In this document: positions 47,423-57,368 of the stretch, one piece after another | Position numbering within the stretch: position 1 is the first letter of the stretch | Layout of the letters: every line of letters begins with the position of its first letter | DNA from: Anaerolineales bacterium | Lineage (GTDB): Bacteria; Chloroflexota; Anaerolineae; Anaerolineales; UBA11579 | DNA length: 64,000 nucleotides | Assembly: GCA_019454165.1 (NCBI GenBank) | Contig: CP075367.1 | Location: 2,148,805-2,212,804 of the forward strand | Direction: 5' to 3' | The notes under the pieces: model-generated | Told to the model about the DNA's origin: nothing | The model's input: only the letters and a program-made list of their open reading frames with translations | Databases searched by the model: none | Made by a program: the position numbers and the translations under genes

Positions 47423-49012
47423 TTACACCCCGGCCAGCACCGCCGGCCGCTCGGCCCGCCAGGCCTCGTGTTCGGTCGCGGCCTCGAAGGCCCGCGCCGC
47501 ACGCAGCAGCGTCGTCTCGGAGAAGTCTGGCCCGATCAGCTGCACGCCGATCGGCAGGCGTGCGCTGTCCAGCCCGGCTGGCAGCGAGATCGCCGGCACG
47601 CCAGCGTGGTTGGCCGGCACGGTCAGCTGGTCGGCGTACTGCATCAGCACCGAATCGCCGTACACATCACCCACCGGAAAAGCCGGCGTCGGCGTGGTCG
47701 CCGTCAGCAGCGCGTCCAGCTTGTGCGCCCCGTCGCCGTCGAACGCGGCGTCAAAGTCACCACGAATGAGCGAGCGCACTTGCAGGGCGCGGCGGTAATA
47801 CTGCTCGCTGTACTGCGCCGCGCTCACATACATACCCATCAAAATACGCAGCTTGGGCTGCGGGCCGAAGCCCTCCGCCCGCGTCTTGCGGTATAGGTCG
47901 CGCAGATCCTTCGGCTTGAGCGCCGTGCGGTGGCCGTACTTGACGCCATCGAAGCGGTGCAAATTGGAGGCGGCTTCGACGCGCGAGATCACAAAATAAG
48001 CCGGGATGCCGTAACGCGTGTGCGCCATCGGCACACCTTCCACGATCCGCGCCCCGGCATCCGAGAGCTTGTCGGCCGCCCGCAGCACCGCATCGGCAAT
48101 CTCTTTGGGCAGCGGCTGGCTCTCCATCTCACCCGTCTCATGGTTGAAGAACGTGATCTTGTCGTAGTCCGGCGAGAGGCCGATGCGCATACCCTTGACG
48201 CCCTCTTCCAGCCCGGCGGTGTAATCCGGCACCGGCGTGGCCGCCGCGGTGCTGTCGTGCGCATCCGGCCCGGCGATGACGTTCAGCATCATCGCCGCAT
48301 CCCGCACCGTGCGCGCCACCGGCCCGGGGCAATCCAGCGAGGAGCCGAACGCGATCAGCCCATAGCGCGAGACGCGCCCATAGGTCGGCTTCATCCCCAC
48401 CACGCCGCAGAATGCGGCGGGCTGGCGGATGGAGCCGGCCGTGTCCGTGCCCAGCGACAGCGCGCCCTCGCCGGCGGCTACCGCGGCGGCGCTGCCGCCG
48501 CTGCTGCCGCCCGGCACGCGGGTCGGGTCCCACGGGTTACGCGGGGCCGGCTGGTACGCCGACGACTCGTTCGACGAGCCATAGGTGAATTCATCCAGAT
48601 TAACCTTGCCCAGCATCACCGCCCCGGCGGCGTTCATGCGCGCCACGGGGGTGGCAGTGTATGGGGCTACGAAATTCGAGAGAATGCGTGAAGCGGCTGT
48701 GCTGAGCACATCCTTGACCGCAAAAATATCCTTGACGGTATACGGCACGCCCGCCAGCGGCCCGGGCACCTCGCCCTTGGCCAGGCGCGCATCCACGGCC
48801 TGGGCCTGCGCACGCGCCTGCTCCTCGCTGACGGTGATGAAGGCATGCACCTTCTCGACTTCATCCCGCGGCCCGTCCAGGCGGCCGGGTTCGCCATCCA
48901 CAGCACGGATGCGCTCCAGCGCTGCTTCGGTCGCCTCCACGGCAGACACTTCCTTCTTTCGGATCAGTTCAGCAAGCTGGTGGGCAGACAGATCAGCTAA
49001 GTGCGTGCTCAA
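47423..49012 (-). CDS. gatA: Asp-tRNA(Asn)/Glu-tRNA(Gln) amidotransferase subunit A
   Basis: Amidase-signature subunit of GatCAB, which releases ammonia from glutamine and converts mischarged Glu-tRNA(Gln) or Asp-tRNA(Asn). 529 residues, slightly longer than the usual ~485. Catalytic triad K94 (YTVKDIF), cis-Ser S170 and nucleophile S194 sit in GGSSGGSAAAVAAG (168-181) and DTAGSIRQPAA (190-200). Residues ~36-52 and a GDGAHKLDALL loop are minor insertions. The stop of gatC overlaps its start by 4 bp (ATGA). gatB is not in this window. An operon with gatC alone at this site is normal for several phyla. Confidence 0.96.
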   Translation of the reverse strand: MSTHLADLSAHQLAELIRKKEVSAVEATEAALERIRAVDGEPGRLDGPRDEVEKVHAFITVSEEQARAQAQAVDARLAKGEVPGPLAGVPYTVKDIFAVKDVLSTAASRILSNFVAPYTATPVARMNAAGAVMLGKVNLDEFTYGSSNESSAYQPAPRNPWDPTRVPGGSSGGSAAAVAAGEGALSLGTDTAGSIRQPAAFCGVVGMKPTYGRVSRYGLIAFGSSLDCPGPVARTVRDAAMMLNVIAGPDAHDSTAAATPVPDYTAGLEEGVKGMRIGLSPDYDKITFFNHETGEMESQPLPKEIADAVLRAADKLSDAGARIVEGVPMAHTRYGIPAYFVISRVEAASNLHRFDGVKYGHRTALKPKDLRDLYRKTRAEGFGPQPKLRILMGMYVSAAQYSEQYYRRALQVRSLIRGDFDAAFDGDGAHKLDALLTATTPTPAFPVGDVYGDSVLMQYADQLTVPANHAGVPAISLPAGLDSARLPIGVQLIGPDFSETTLLRAARAFEAATEHEAWRAERPAVLAGV

Positions 49013-49329
49013 TCCAACTCCTCGTGCGGGATACCCGGCACCACAAAGTAGTCCTCGCTGGTCTGCGGCGCGCCGGTCTTGATGCCGGCGGCCTCCGGCG
49101 CCAGCGCCGCGGCGTCCTTGCGCAGCGGGGCACGCACATCCGGCGGGAACGGCACGCCGTGCGCGGCGGGCGGCGTGCCCTCCGGGATGGGGATGGCCGC
49201 CAGTTCCTCGATGGATTTCAGTTGCTTGTTGAGCTGGTCACGCAGATACTCGGCTTCTTCCGCCGTCAGTTCCAGGGCGGCCAGTTCTACGAGATGGTTG
49301 AAGAGTTCAGGGGAGATCTGATCGGGCAT
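49009..49329 (-). CDS. gatC: Asp-tRNA(Asn)/Glu-tRNA(Gln) amidotransferase subunit C
   Basis: 106 residues, normal length. Small structural subunit that wraps around GatA. Family features: ISPELFNHLVELAALELTAEEAEYLRDQLNKQL in the helical N-terminus and FPPDVRAPLRKD (the usual LRxD stretch) in the middle; C-terminal YFVVPGIPHEELD. I begin at ATG 49329; GGAG lies 8 nt upstream and TATACT a further ~7 nt upstream. Overlap with gatA indicates translational coupling. Confidence 0.93.
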   Translation of the reverse strand: MPDQISPELFNHLVELAALELTAEEAEYLRDQLNKQLKSIEELAAIPIPEGTPPAAHGVPFPPDVRAPLRKDAAALAPEAAGIKTGAPQTSEDYFVVPGIPHEELD

Positions 49330-49347
49330 TTTGCACGCTCCGCGGGC

Positions 49348-49437
49348 AGTATACCATCCGAGGTCCGGCCAGCCCGCGATGCTATAATCACCAGGCAGCG
49401 CTCAATAATGCATCACGAATGTGATCATGGCGCTGCC
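49348..49437. promoter_or_regulatory. divergent -10 boxes and nested palindrome between gatC and acyl-CoA dehydrogenase
   Basis: Minus-strand TATACT (49353-49348) serves gatC; plus-strand TATAAT (49383-49388) fits the acyl-CoA dehydrogenase, with +1 near 49395. There the transcript would begin with a nested palindrome: GGCAGCGC (49394-49401) and GCGCTGCC (49430-49437) enclosing ATCAC-GAAT-GTGAT (49412-49425). It could be an operator or a 5' stem. No clear -35 boxes. Confidence 0.5.
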
Positions 49438-49471
49438 ACCACTCCACCTTCCATCTACGGAGGCTTCCCGC

Positions 49472-50638
<1,167 letters not shown>

Positions 50639-50645
50639 AAACGCC

Positions 50646-51695
50646 ATGCAGCCCCGCTCCTGGCTTCTCGTCGTCTGGCTGCTGGCCGCCTGCTCTGCGC
50701 AGCCAGCGCCCACGCCAGCCGACTCCACTGCGCCGGCGCCTGCCATCCTGAAAGGCTATGGCATCTCGCCCCTCGGCTTTCCGGGCGATTTTAGCCAATA
50801 CCCCCAGTTCCTCGCAGAAGTGGCCAGCCTGCCTAACGGCGCGGTCATGTTCAACGGCGCCTGGCGTGATGCAGCCGCCAGCAGCGGCCAGCCGCCCCAG
50901 GCCGCCCTGGGCCTGATGCAGGCGGCCACCCAATACGGCTTTACCCCCATCATCGTATTTGGCTGGCGCAGCAGCGCCACTCAACTGCATCTGGATGTGC
51001 CCGCCAACCCCGCCCCAGACTGGAGCAATCTGGAAGCCCGCGCCCTATTCCTCCAAATGCTGGTGGAGTTTGCGGCTGAGCACCACCCTCCCTATCTGTT
51101 CCTCGGCAATGAGAATGATTACTATTACATCGCCCAGCCGCAGGACTATATGCGCTGGATCGAGTTCTACGACCAGGCCTATGACGCCATCAAGGCCGTT
51201 TCGCCCGCTACCCAGGTTGGCCCCATCTTCCAGTACGAACGCCTGGCCGGCCTCGGCACGCTCAACGGATGGGATCAAGCCCACTGGGGCGCGCTGGATG
51301 CCCACGATCCCACCAGGCTGGACATTCTGGGCATCACGCTCTACCCCTGGTTCAGCGCCGCCACGCCGGAGGAGCTGCCAGATGATTACCTGACCCAGCT
51401 GTTACAGCACGCAGGCGCCACACCCATCGCCATCACTGAAACCGGCTGGCCCGCCGAGACCCCCGGGCTTCAGGCGCCCTGGCACGCCAGCCCGGAGTCC
51501 CAGCTGCGCTATGTGGATGCCCTGGCGCGCATCACCCGCCCGGTTGATCTGCGCATCCTCAACTGGTTGTTCATCAACCCCATCAACGCCAGCCCAGACT
51601 CTCTAGAAGTTCAGCTCTTCGGCAGCATCTCCCTGCGTGACCAGGCTGGCGAGCCGCGTCCCGTCTATCAAACCTGGGTGAATTTCCTGCCCTAA
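50646..51695 (+). CDS. lipoprotein of the clan GH-A glycoside hydrolase type
   Basis: 349 residues from ATG 50646. Signal peptide with lipobox LAAC (C16) and a short Pro/Ala/Thr linker, so likely on the outer face of the membrane. The barrel shows the two clan GH-A acidic residues: LGNENDYYY (acid/base Glu after Asn) and AITETGWPAE (nucleophile Glu), plus LGITLYPWF between them, as in GH53/GH17/GH39-like barrels. Substrate unknown; beta-linked galactan or glucan are possibilities only. Seven bases separate it from the acyl-CoA dehydrogenase, but a functional link is not obvious. Confidence 0.8.
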   Translation: MQPRSWLLVVWLLAACSAQPAPTPADSTAPAPAILKGYGISPLGFPGDFSQYPQFLAEVASLPNGAVMFNGAWRDAAASSGQPPQAALGLMQAATQYGFTPIIVFGWRSSATQLHLDVPANPAPDWSNLEARALFLQMLVEFAAEHHPPYLFLGNENDYYYIAQPQDYMRWIEFYDQAYDAIKAVSPATQVGPIFQYERLAGLGTLNGWDQAHWGALDAHDPTRLDILGITLYPWFSAATPEELPDDYLTQLLQHAGATPIAITETGWPAETPGLQAPWHASPESQLRYVDALARITRPVDLRILNWLFINPINASPDSLEVQLFGSISLRDQAGEPRPVYQTWVNFLP

Positions 51696-51708
51696 GCGCT
51701 GCTCAGCC

Positions 51709-53004
51709 CTATTCCCCAGGCCACACCAGGTGTGCACCCAAAACCTCTGTGGGAGGTAAAAAGTACACGCTCTCGGAGGATACGGAATATTCATACAGTA
51801 TTTCTGCTGTAGCCAGATCCACTACCACGGCGCTTTCCACTAGATAAACATAGTCTTCAGGTTGCGTAAATCGAAAACCCACAAAAGCAGTTCCATCCGG
51901 GCTGACGGCTACGGGCAGCACGTCTGGCAACGTATTGGTCACCTCGCCTTCCACCACTGTGAAAGGCAGTTCACCCGCAGGGCTCCAGGCGGAGTAAAGC
52001 TGCAACCGGGAGTCTTGATAATCAGGTCCTGCTGCGCTCTCCAGCACAAACAGCAGATAGTCTCCTCGCTGCCACAGTGGGAACAGCTTGGCTACCTCCG
52101 GGTTATAGGTCTCCTGTGTCAGCGAGCGTTCCGTCTGGAAGGTGGCCACATGCGCCAGCAACTCCACCGTCCCGCTATCAATAAGGTCGTAGTAATACCG
52201 GCCGGCGCTGCGCTGGGAAGACTGGTAGTCGCGCACCTGGCCCAGTTCCGGATGTACGCATAAATACCAGCACGCAGGGGAGTTAAAGTCTGGCTTAAGA
52301 CCTTCGTGTGTGAGTGAGACCTCGAGTGCTTCATACCTGGGGCTGGGCCAAACCGTCTCCTGGCCTGTAGTCAGGTCGTAGGTAGCACGCAAATTGCCGC
52401 TTACGTAACTCACAATGTCTTCTGTGCTCGACCAGTTAACAACGCGAGCATCAGCAACATGCGTGAGGTCGCCGGTTTCCAGACTGTACGCCCACAGCGA
52501 GTTTAGACCGGCATTGTGCGTTTGGAAGTTCAGCCATTGCTGGCTGGGCGACCATACCGCCTGCCCCAGAGTACCCTCTGCGGTCACTTGCGCGGAGAGG
52601 TCAATGGCGCGGCTCTCCCCGCTTTCCAGGTCATAGATCATGCCTGCCCTGCCAAGATTGACAGAATTGAACAGCATGCGGCCATCCGGAGAGAGCGCCA
52701 TTCTCCACGAGTCTTCTACGGGAATGGTGGCCACAACGTCCTCGCTCCCCAACTCGATCACGCGGATGACAAGCTGCTCGCCCTCGTAGCCCCATACCGC
52801 CAGGCGCGGGTTGGGGCCGCTGTAGGGCAGCGGCGCCGTCGTCGGGCTGGGCTCCGCCGTGGGCTCAGCGGCCACCGTAGCGGTGGCCGCGGCAACAGTG
52901 GCCGCGCTGGTCTCAGCCGGCGCCGGCGGCGTGTCCGCCGGCGCAGAGCCACAGCTGCTTAGCATGACCAAACACAAGAGTGAAAGCAGAATAGGGTTTC
53001 GCAT
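51709..53004 (-). CDS. lipoprotein with WD40/TolB-like beta-propeller
   Basis: 431 residues. Signal peptide with lipobox LSSC (C18), then an Ala/Thr/Pro-rich linker (20-60). The rest holds repeats of the WD40/TolB-propeller type: SWRMALSPDGRMLF, QAVWSPSQQWLNFQT, LWAYSLETGDLTHV, TYDLTTGQETVW, and VAVSPDGTAFVGFRF. A Cys pair lies in SPACWYLCVHPELGQ. GGGAG precedes the ATG. No enzymatic motif. Similar lipoproteins are common in Anaerolineae and may sense or bind cell-wall or nutrient ligands; this is inference. Confidence 0.75.
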   Translation of the reverse strand: MRNPILLSLLCLVMLSSCGSAPADTPPAPAETSAATVAAATATVAAEPTAEPSPTTAPLPYSGPNPRLAVWGYEGEQLVIRVIELGSEDVVATIPVEDSWRMALSPDGRMLFNSVNLGRAGMIYDLESGESRAIDLSAQVTAEGTLGQAVWSPSQQWLNFQTHNAGLNSLWAYSLETGDLTHVADARVVNWSSTEDIVSYVSGNLRATYDLTTGQETVWPSPRYEALEVSLTHEGLKPDFNSPACWYLCVHPELGQVRDYQSSQRSAGRYYYDLIDSGTVELLAHVATFQTERSLTQETYNPEVAKLFPLWQRGDYLLFVLESAAGPDYQDSRLQLYSAWSPAGELPFTVVEGEVTNTLPDVLPVAVSPDGTAFVGFRFTQPEDYVYLVESAVVVDLATAEILYEYSVSSESVYFLPPTEVLGAHLVWPGE

Positions 53005-53159
53005 CGTTCTTTTCTCCCTTACGCTATTACTTTAACAGCCAATCTGCTCACAGCGACGGTCACATAGGTACTAATTTGTTGGTCGCCGCAGGCAGCTCAC
53101 ATATCCACGGCCGCCGATATAATCAGCCCACATCGAAGCAAAAAGGAAAACAAGAAAAA

Positions 53160-53810
53160 ATGAAGATCGATATCTGGAGCGACATCGCCTGCCCGTTCTG
53201 CTATGCAGGCACCACCCAGCTGCATCAAGCCCTGGCAGACTTTCAACACAAGGACCAGGTCGAGCTTGTCTATCACAGCTTCCAGCTCGACCCCGCCACC
53301 CCGTTTGAACCCAGGCAGAGCATCAACGCCATGCTGGCCGCCAAACGCGGCATCTCGGAAGAGCAGGCCGATCAAATGAACCAGCAGGTCGGGCAAATGT
53401 TTGCCGGCCTCGGCCTCAGCATGAACCACCACGACGCCAAGCTGGTCAACACCCTGCACGCCCACCGCCTGGCCCATTTCGCCGCCGCCCACGGTAAGCA
53501 GGAGGCCATGCTGGCCCGCCTCTTCAAAGCCTATTTCACCGATGGCCTCAACACCGCCGACACCGACACCCTTGTGCAGCTGGCTACCGAAGTCGGGCTC
53601 GATCCTGCCGCGGCCCGCGCCGCGCTCGAGTCAGACGCCTACACCGCCGAAGTCCAGGCCGATATTGACCAGGCCGCCCAGTACGGCATCCACGGCGTGC
53701 CCTTCTTTATTTTCGACAACAAGTACGCCGTCTCCGGCGCCCAGGGCACAGACAACTTCCGCCAGGCCCTTGACCAGATCTGGCAAGAGCTGCACGCCAC
53801 CGCCGCCTAG
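53160..53810 (+). CDS. FrnE-like DsbA-family oxidoreductase
   Basis: 216 residues from ATG 53160 (AAGGAAAA about 10 nt upstream). A thioredoxin-fold protein of the DsbA/FrnE subfamily: MKIDIWSDIACPFCYAG with active-site C11-x2-C14, FQLDPATPFEP, the alpha-helical insert with AHRLAHFAAAHGKQ, and cis-Pro loop GIHGVPFFIFDNKYAVSGAQ. FrnE proteins are cytoplasmic disulfide isomerases or 2-hydroxychromene-2-carboxylate isomerase relatives. No signal peptide. TATAAT at 53118-53123 is a candidate -10. The 59-bp palindrome begins 13 bp after the stop. Confidence 0.9.
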   Translation: MKIDIWSDIACPFCYAGTTQLHQALADFQHKDQVELVYHSFQLDPATPFEPRQSINAMLAAKRGISEEQADQMNQQVGQMFAGLGLSMNHHDAKLVNTLHAHRLAHFAAAHGKQEAMLARLFKAYFTDGLNTADTDTLVQLATEVGLDPAAARAALESDAYTAEVQADIDQAAQYGIHGVPFFIFDNKYAVSGAQGTDNFRQALDQIWQELHATAA

Positions 53811-53823
53811 CCCGCGCCAACCC

Positions 53824-53882
53824 GTCATTGCGAGGAGCGCTGAAAGTTGCATGTTCGTGCAACTTTCAGCCCCGAAGCAATC
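53824..53882. repeat. 59-bp two-level palindrome, copy 2
   Basis: Same element as at 15286-15344, opposite orientation. Inner stem GCTGAAAGTTGCA and complement; outer ATTGC/GCAAT. The T-A pair of copy 1 at the fifth A/T position of the stem is an A-T pair here, so the stem is preserved. Confidence 0.75.
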
Positions 53883-53892
53883 CCCAAGCCAT

Positions 53893-54110
53893 TCTTGGCT
53901 TATCTGCGTTCATCTGTGGATAATCTCTCTATCAACTCAGAACATATAGATAAAGAAATCTTTTCTTTGTGCCCTTCGTGTCTTTGTGGTTAGGCTTTTA
54001 TCTGCGTTCATTTGTGTCCATCTGTGGACGAAAGAAAGAAGGAAAGGAAGAAACCCTTGGTTTATCCATGTCCATCCAAGCCTGCATCCGTGTTCATCTG
54101 TGGATCCATC
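53893..54110. repeat. composite of TTCATCTGTG and CTTTGTG unit repeats
   Basis: The gap between the FrnE-like gene and the esterase-like gene contains 10-bp unit runs at about 53896-53919, 53998-54031 and 54062-54105, plus a CTTTGTG copy at 53965-53992. No gene is supported between 53811 and 54205. Confidence 0.7.
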
Positions 54111-54192
54111 TCTCCGAAACGGCAAAATAAGTTGTTAGTAATAAGTTTTAACCCCCACCCCTTTCGCGCAATAATAACTTTCATCCACTGGG

Positions 54193-54205
54193 TAAACTAC
54201 TGCCT
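54193..54205 (+). promoter_or_regulatory. -10 box 7 nt before GTG start (leaderless candidate)
   Basis: TAAACT at 54193-54198, then 7 nt, then GTG 54206; no Shine-Dalgarno sequence. Confidence 0.4.
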
Positions 54206-55267
54206 GTGAACCACCGCCCACCTCACCTGGCGCTTCTTCTTCTGTTCACCCTGCTGGCCGCCTGCAACTTCCCGCTGCCGGACAACCCCGCCAGCCTGCC
54301 CGGCCCCCAGATCGCCCTCGTCACCGCCACGCCCACCCTCACCCCCAGCGTCACCCCCACGCCCACCCTCACCCCCACCGCCACACCCATCCCCCCGCAC
54401 CCGCTCAGCATCGACTACCTGCGCGGCCAGCAATACCCCGCCACCCAGCTCACCATCGAAGAAGCGCTCGAGACCGGCGGCAACTACTCGCGCTACATTG
54501 CTTCCTATATGTCAGAGGGGCTCAAGCAATACGGGCTGCTCACCATCCCCTTTGGCGAGAAGCCCGCAACCGGCTGGCCGGTCATCATCTTCAACCACGG
54601 CTACATCCCACCCGATGTGTACCGCACCACCGAGCGCTACCTGGCCTACATGGAGCGCTTCTCGCGCGCCGGCTACATCGTCTTCCGGCCAGACTATCGC
54701 GGCCATGACCGCTCCGAGGGTCTCGCCCGCGGCGCCTACGGCCGGCCTGACTACGTCATCGATGTGCTCAACGCCACCGCCGCCCTCAAAGCCTATCCGG
54801 ATGCCGACCCCGACCGCATCGGGATGTGGGGCCACTCCATGGGCGGCTACATCACGCTGCGCGCCATGGTGGTGGATCATGACATCAAAGCCGGGGTCAT
54901 CTGGGCCGGGGTCATCTCCGCCTATGCCGACATGGTGGATATCAACGGCCGCCCGCGCTTCGGCACCCGCAGCCTGCTGGAGGCGTTCGGCCCGCCCGAA
55001 ACCGATCCGGATTTCTGGGCCTCCATCTCCGCCAACTCCTACCTGGCCGAGCTTTCCGGCCCGCTGCAGTTGCACCACGGCACCAGCGATGCCACCGTGC
55101 CGGTCTTCATGTCCTACCAGGTGGCCGAGCAAGCCCGCGCCGCCGGGCAGATCGCCGAGCTTTACATCTACGATGGCGACGACCACAACATCGTCAACTA
55201 CTTCCCGGCCGCCATCCGGCGCTCAGTCGAATTCTTCGACCAGTACGTCAAAGGCCCGCAGCCTTAG
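54206..55267 (+). CDS. lipoprotein alpha/beta hydrolase (prolyl-oligopeptidase-like esterase)
   Basis: 353 residues. Signal peptide with lipobox LAAC (C20), then a Thr/Pro-rich linker encoded by repetitive C-rich DNA (54318-54400). The hydrolase domain has an oxyanion HGY motif (IIFNHGYIPP), YRGHDRSEG, nucleophile S211 in GHSMGGY, an acidic residue in HHGTSDATVP and the histidine in DGDDHN, so the triad is complete. Layout suggests S9-type esterase/peptidase (BAAT/dienelactone hydrolase-like). Substrate unknown. Its TAG shares two bases with the stop of the convergent reductase gene (TTAG). Confidence 0.88.
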   Translation: MNHRPPHLALLLLFTLLAACNFPLPDNPASLPGPQIALVTATPTLTPSVTPTPTLTPTATPIPPHPLSIDYLRGQQYPATQLTIEEALETGGNYSRYIASYMSEGLKQYGLLTIPFGEKPATGWPVIIFNHGYIPPDVYRTTERYLAYMERFSRAGYIVFRPDYRGHDRSEGLARGAYGRPDYVIDVLNATAALKAYPDADPDRIGMWGHSMGGYITLRAMVVDHDIKAGVIWAGVISAYADMVDINGRPRFGTRSLLEAFGPPETDPDFWASISANSYLAELSGPLQLHHGTSDATVPVFMSYQVAEQARAAGQIAELYIYDGDDHNIVNYFPAAIRRSVEFFDQYVKGPQP

Positions 55268-56250
55268 TCGAGGAAGCGCGGCTTGCGCTTCAGCTCGCCG
55301 TTGTGCCAATACCAGGCCAGCGTAGTGCGCAGCGCCTCGTCCACCGGCGTGTACGCAAGCCCCAGCTCACGCTGGGCCTTGCTCCCATCGTATAGCGTGC
55401 CCTGCGTGCCAGACTTGTACTGCATCACTGAGACCATCGGCAGCTTGCCCGTCAGGCGAGACAGCCCTTCCATCAGGATCGCCGTGGCATATATCATCGG
55501 CCCGGGCAGGAACGGCGGCAGCTTGCCGCCGCCCAGCGCCACCACCTTGCCGAAGAAGTCTTTGTATTCAATGTTCTGCTCCGCCAGGATGTAGCGTTCG
55601 CCGGCGGCCGCCTTCGTCGCCGCCAGGATGTGCGCCCGCGCCACATCCACCACATACACGATCGCGAAGGTCGCATGCCACGCCGAGGGCAATGTGCCGT
55701 TGAGCAGCGCCACGATCGAGCGCCCCAGCGGCTTGGTGTCCCGCGGCCCGTATACGTTAGACGGGTTGAGGAAGACCACATCCAACCCCTTGGCGATGTA
55801 GCTTTTCGCCAGCACTTCCGACTCCTGCTTGGAGCGGTAGTACACATCCGGCAGCGGCCCCGTGCCACTGGCCTCCGTCACCGTCTGGTTGCGCGGCAGG
55901 CCAAACACCGCCCCCGAGCTGGTGTGCAGCACTTTGCGCACGCCTGCCGCCAGGGCCGCATCCAGCACATTGCGCGTCCCCTGGTTGGCCGTCTCCAGCA
56001 TCAGCTGCGGGTCCGCCGTCCACACCTCGAACTGCGCCGCGGCGTGGTACAGCGTATGCACACCCTTCATCGCCTGGGCCAGTGAGTCCTTGTCGAGCAC
56101 ATCGCCATACACGATCTCGGCCCCTTTCAAGTGCTCGCCCAGTGTGCTGCTGCGCCGCGCCAACACGCGCACAGGTTGGCCGTCCGCCAACAGCTGCTCC
56201 ACAATATGCCCGCCAATAAATCCAGTGCCACCGGTTACCAGGTTCGTCAT
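55264..56250 (-). CDS. NAD(P)-dependent epimerase/dihydroflavonol-4-reductase-like SDR
   Basis: Extended SDR of 328 residues. TGGTGFIGGHIVEQLL (7-22) binds the cofactor, VLARRSS with an arginine after beta2 suggests NADP preference, HTSSGAVFG supplies the Ser, and YYRSKQESEVLAKSY has the catalytic Tyr-x3-Lys. NPSNVYGPRDTKP matches dihydroflavonol-4-reductase/hopanoid-associated (HpnA-like) members more than GalE. GGAGA precedes the ATG. It ends by sharing two stop-codon bases with the convergent esterase gene. The substrate is not identifiable; steroid, sterol-like and hopanoid sugars are all possibilities. Confidence 0.88.
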   Translation of the reverse strand: MTNLVTGGTGFIGGHIVEQLLADGQPVRVLARRSSTLGEHLKGAEIVYGDVLDKDSLAQAMKGVHTLYHAAAQFEVWTADPQLMLETANQGTRNVLDAALAAGVRKVLHTSSGAVFGLPRNQTVTEASGTGPLPDVYYRSKQESEVLAKSYIAKGLDVVFLNPSNVYGPRDTKPLGRSIVALLNGTLPSAWHATFAIVYVVDVARAHILAATKAAAGERYILAEQNIEYKDFFGKVVALGGGKLPPFLPGPMIYATAILMEGLSRLTGKLPMVSVMQYKSGTQGTLYDGSKAQRELGLAYTPVDEALRTTLAWYWHNGELKRKPRFLD

Positions 56251-56352
56251 CGCATCTCCATAGTTGCCAAAGCGGAATTATATGCCGCAAAGTTTCACTC
56301 CCTTTGAAGATGCTGCTAAACCGCCCCACTAGAGCTAATCCCAAGAGCCGCT

Positions 56353-56364
56353 CATAATGCTGGC
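56353..56364 (+). promoter_or_regulatory. -10 box 6 nt before ATG (leaderless candidate)
   Basis: CATAAT at 56353-56358, then 6 nt, then ATG 56365. An alternative in-frame ATG (56380) follows AAAGG at 7 nt. Confidence 0.45.
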
Positions 56365-57336
56365 ATGAAAGGTACACCTATGCACACTCGATCTCACCTT
56401 ATTGCTTTGCTGGCGCTGCTGGGCATTCTCATGGCAGCCTGTGGCGGCAACATTGAAACCAAGCCATTGGTGGTCGTGAGTGAAACCGACACCACTCGCA
56501 CCATCGAGCACACCTTCGGCACTACCGAAATCCCCACAAACCCGCAGCGCGTCATTGCCCTGGGCGAGGAAGGCATGCTGGCCGACCTGCTCGACGCCGG
56601 CATCACGCCGGTCGCTTCCATCGTCAACCTGCCCGAGGATCTGCCTGCATTTATCAACTCAGAGGAAGTTACGAACGTTGAGTTGTACTCCTCATCAACC
56701 AACGCATCCATCGAGCGCCTGGCTGCCCTGGAGCCGGATCTGATCATTGGGACTGCATTCTTCATAGATCAGATTGGATACGAGACGCTGGCACAAATGG
56801 CGCCCACCATCGCCGTGGGCGGCAGCAATGAAATAGAGAATTACGCCCAAACCTTAACAGCCTTGGGCTTGGCCGAGCAAGCCGCCAGCGATCTGGCCGT
56901 CTTTGACGCCGCCCTGGCCGCCGCCCGCAGCCAACTGGGCAGCGGAGCCAGTGCTTCAGTGGTGGTCATCTACCCCGGCAATAGCGTAGCTGTGTTGACA
57001 GACCGCCCGCGCACGGTGCCCTGGCTACTGCGCGAGCTGGGCGTTACTTTGCACCCGGATGGCAGCGAAGATGGCCTGAGCGTGCGCACTGGCCGTGCTT
57101 TCATCAGCCTCGAGCGGCTGGACCTGCTCTCCGGAGCGCATCTGTTCCTGCTGCAAAGTGATGGTGTGGAGGGAGAAGCCGAATCGGTGGCCGAAGTCAG
57201 CGCCAACCCGCTCTGGCAGCAGATCCCGGCCGTGCAGGCCGGCAACGTCACCGTGCTGGACCGCCTGGGCTACCCCGGCTTCCGCGGCGTGAACGCGCTG
57301 CTGGAGGATTTGGTTGGCGCACTGGATAACCAATAG
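56365..57336 (+). CDS. iron-siderophore-type ABC transporter substrate-binding lipoprotein (FecB-like)
   Basis: 323 residues if ATG 56365 is used (leaderless), 318 if ATG 56380 is used (AAAGG upstream). Signal peptide with lipobox MAAC. The mature part is a class III periplasmic-binding-protein fold: FGTTEIPTNPQRVIALGEEGMLADLLDAGITPVAS, LAALEPDLIIGTAFFIDQ, and a C-terminal half ending RLGYPGFRGVNALLEDL. This matches FecB/FepB/BtuF-like proteins that bind Fe-siderophore, haem or cobalamin. No permease or ATPase gene is adjacent, so it is an orphan component here. It ends at a strong terminator. Confidence 0.88.
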   Translation: MKGTPMHTRSHLIALLALLGILMAACGGNIETKPLVVVSETDTTRTIEHTFGTTEIPTNPQRVIALGEEGMLADLLDAGITPVASIVNLPEDLPAFINSEEVTNVELYSSSTNASIERLAALEPDLIIGTAFFIDQIGYETLAQMAPTIAVGGSNEIENYAQTLTALGLAEQAASDLAVFDAALAAARSQLGSGASASVVVIYPGNSVAVLTDRPRTVPWLLRELGVTLHPDGSEDGLSVRTGRAFISLERLDLLSGAHLFLLQSDGVEGEAESVAEVSANPLWQQIPAVQAGNVTVLDRLGYPGFRGVNALLEDLVGALDNQ

Positions 57337-57368
57337 CAATGCCATAACAAGGGTTTCCGTTTCATAGC

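Noticed and set aside
54318..54400. Repetitive C-rich DNA considered as a tandem repeat or CRISPR
   Set aside because: It encodes the Thr/Pro linker after a lipobox; units are irregular and no spacers exist.
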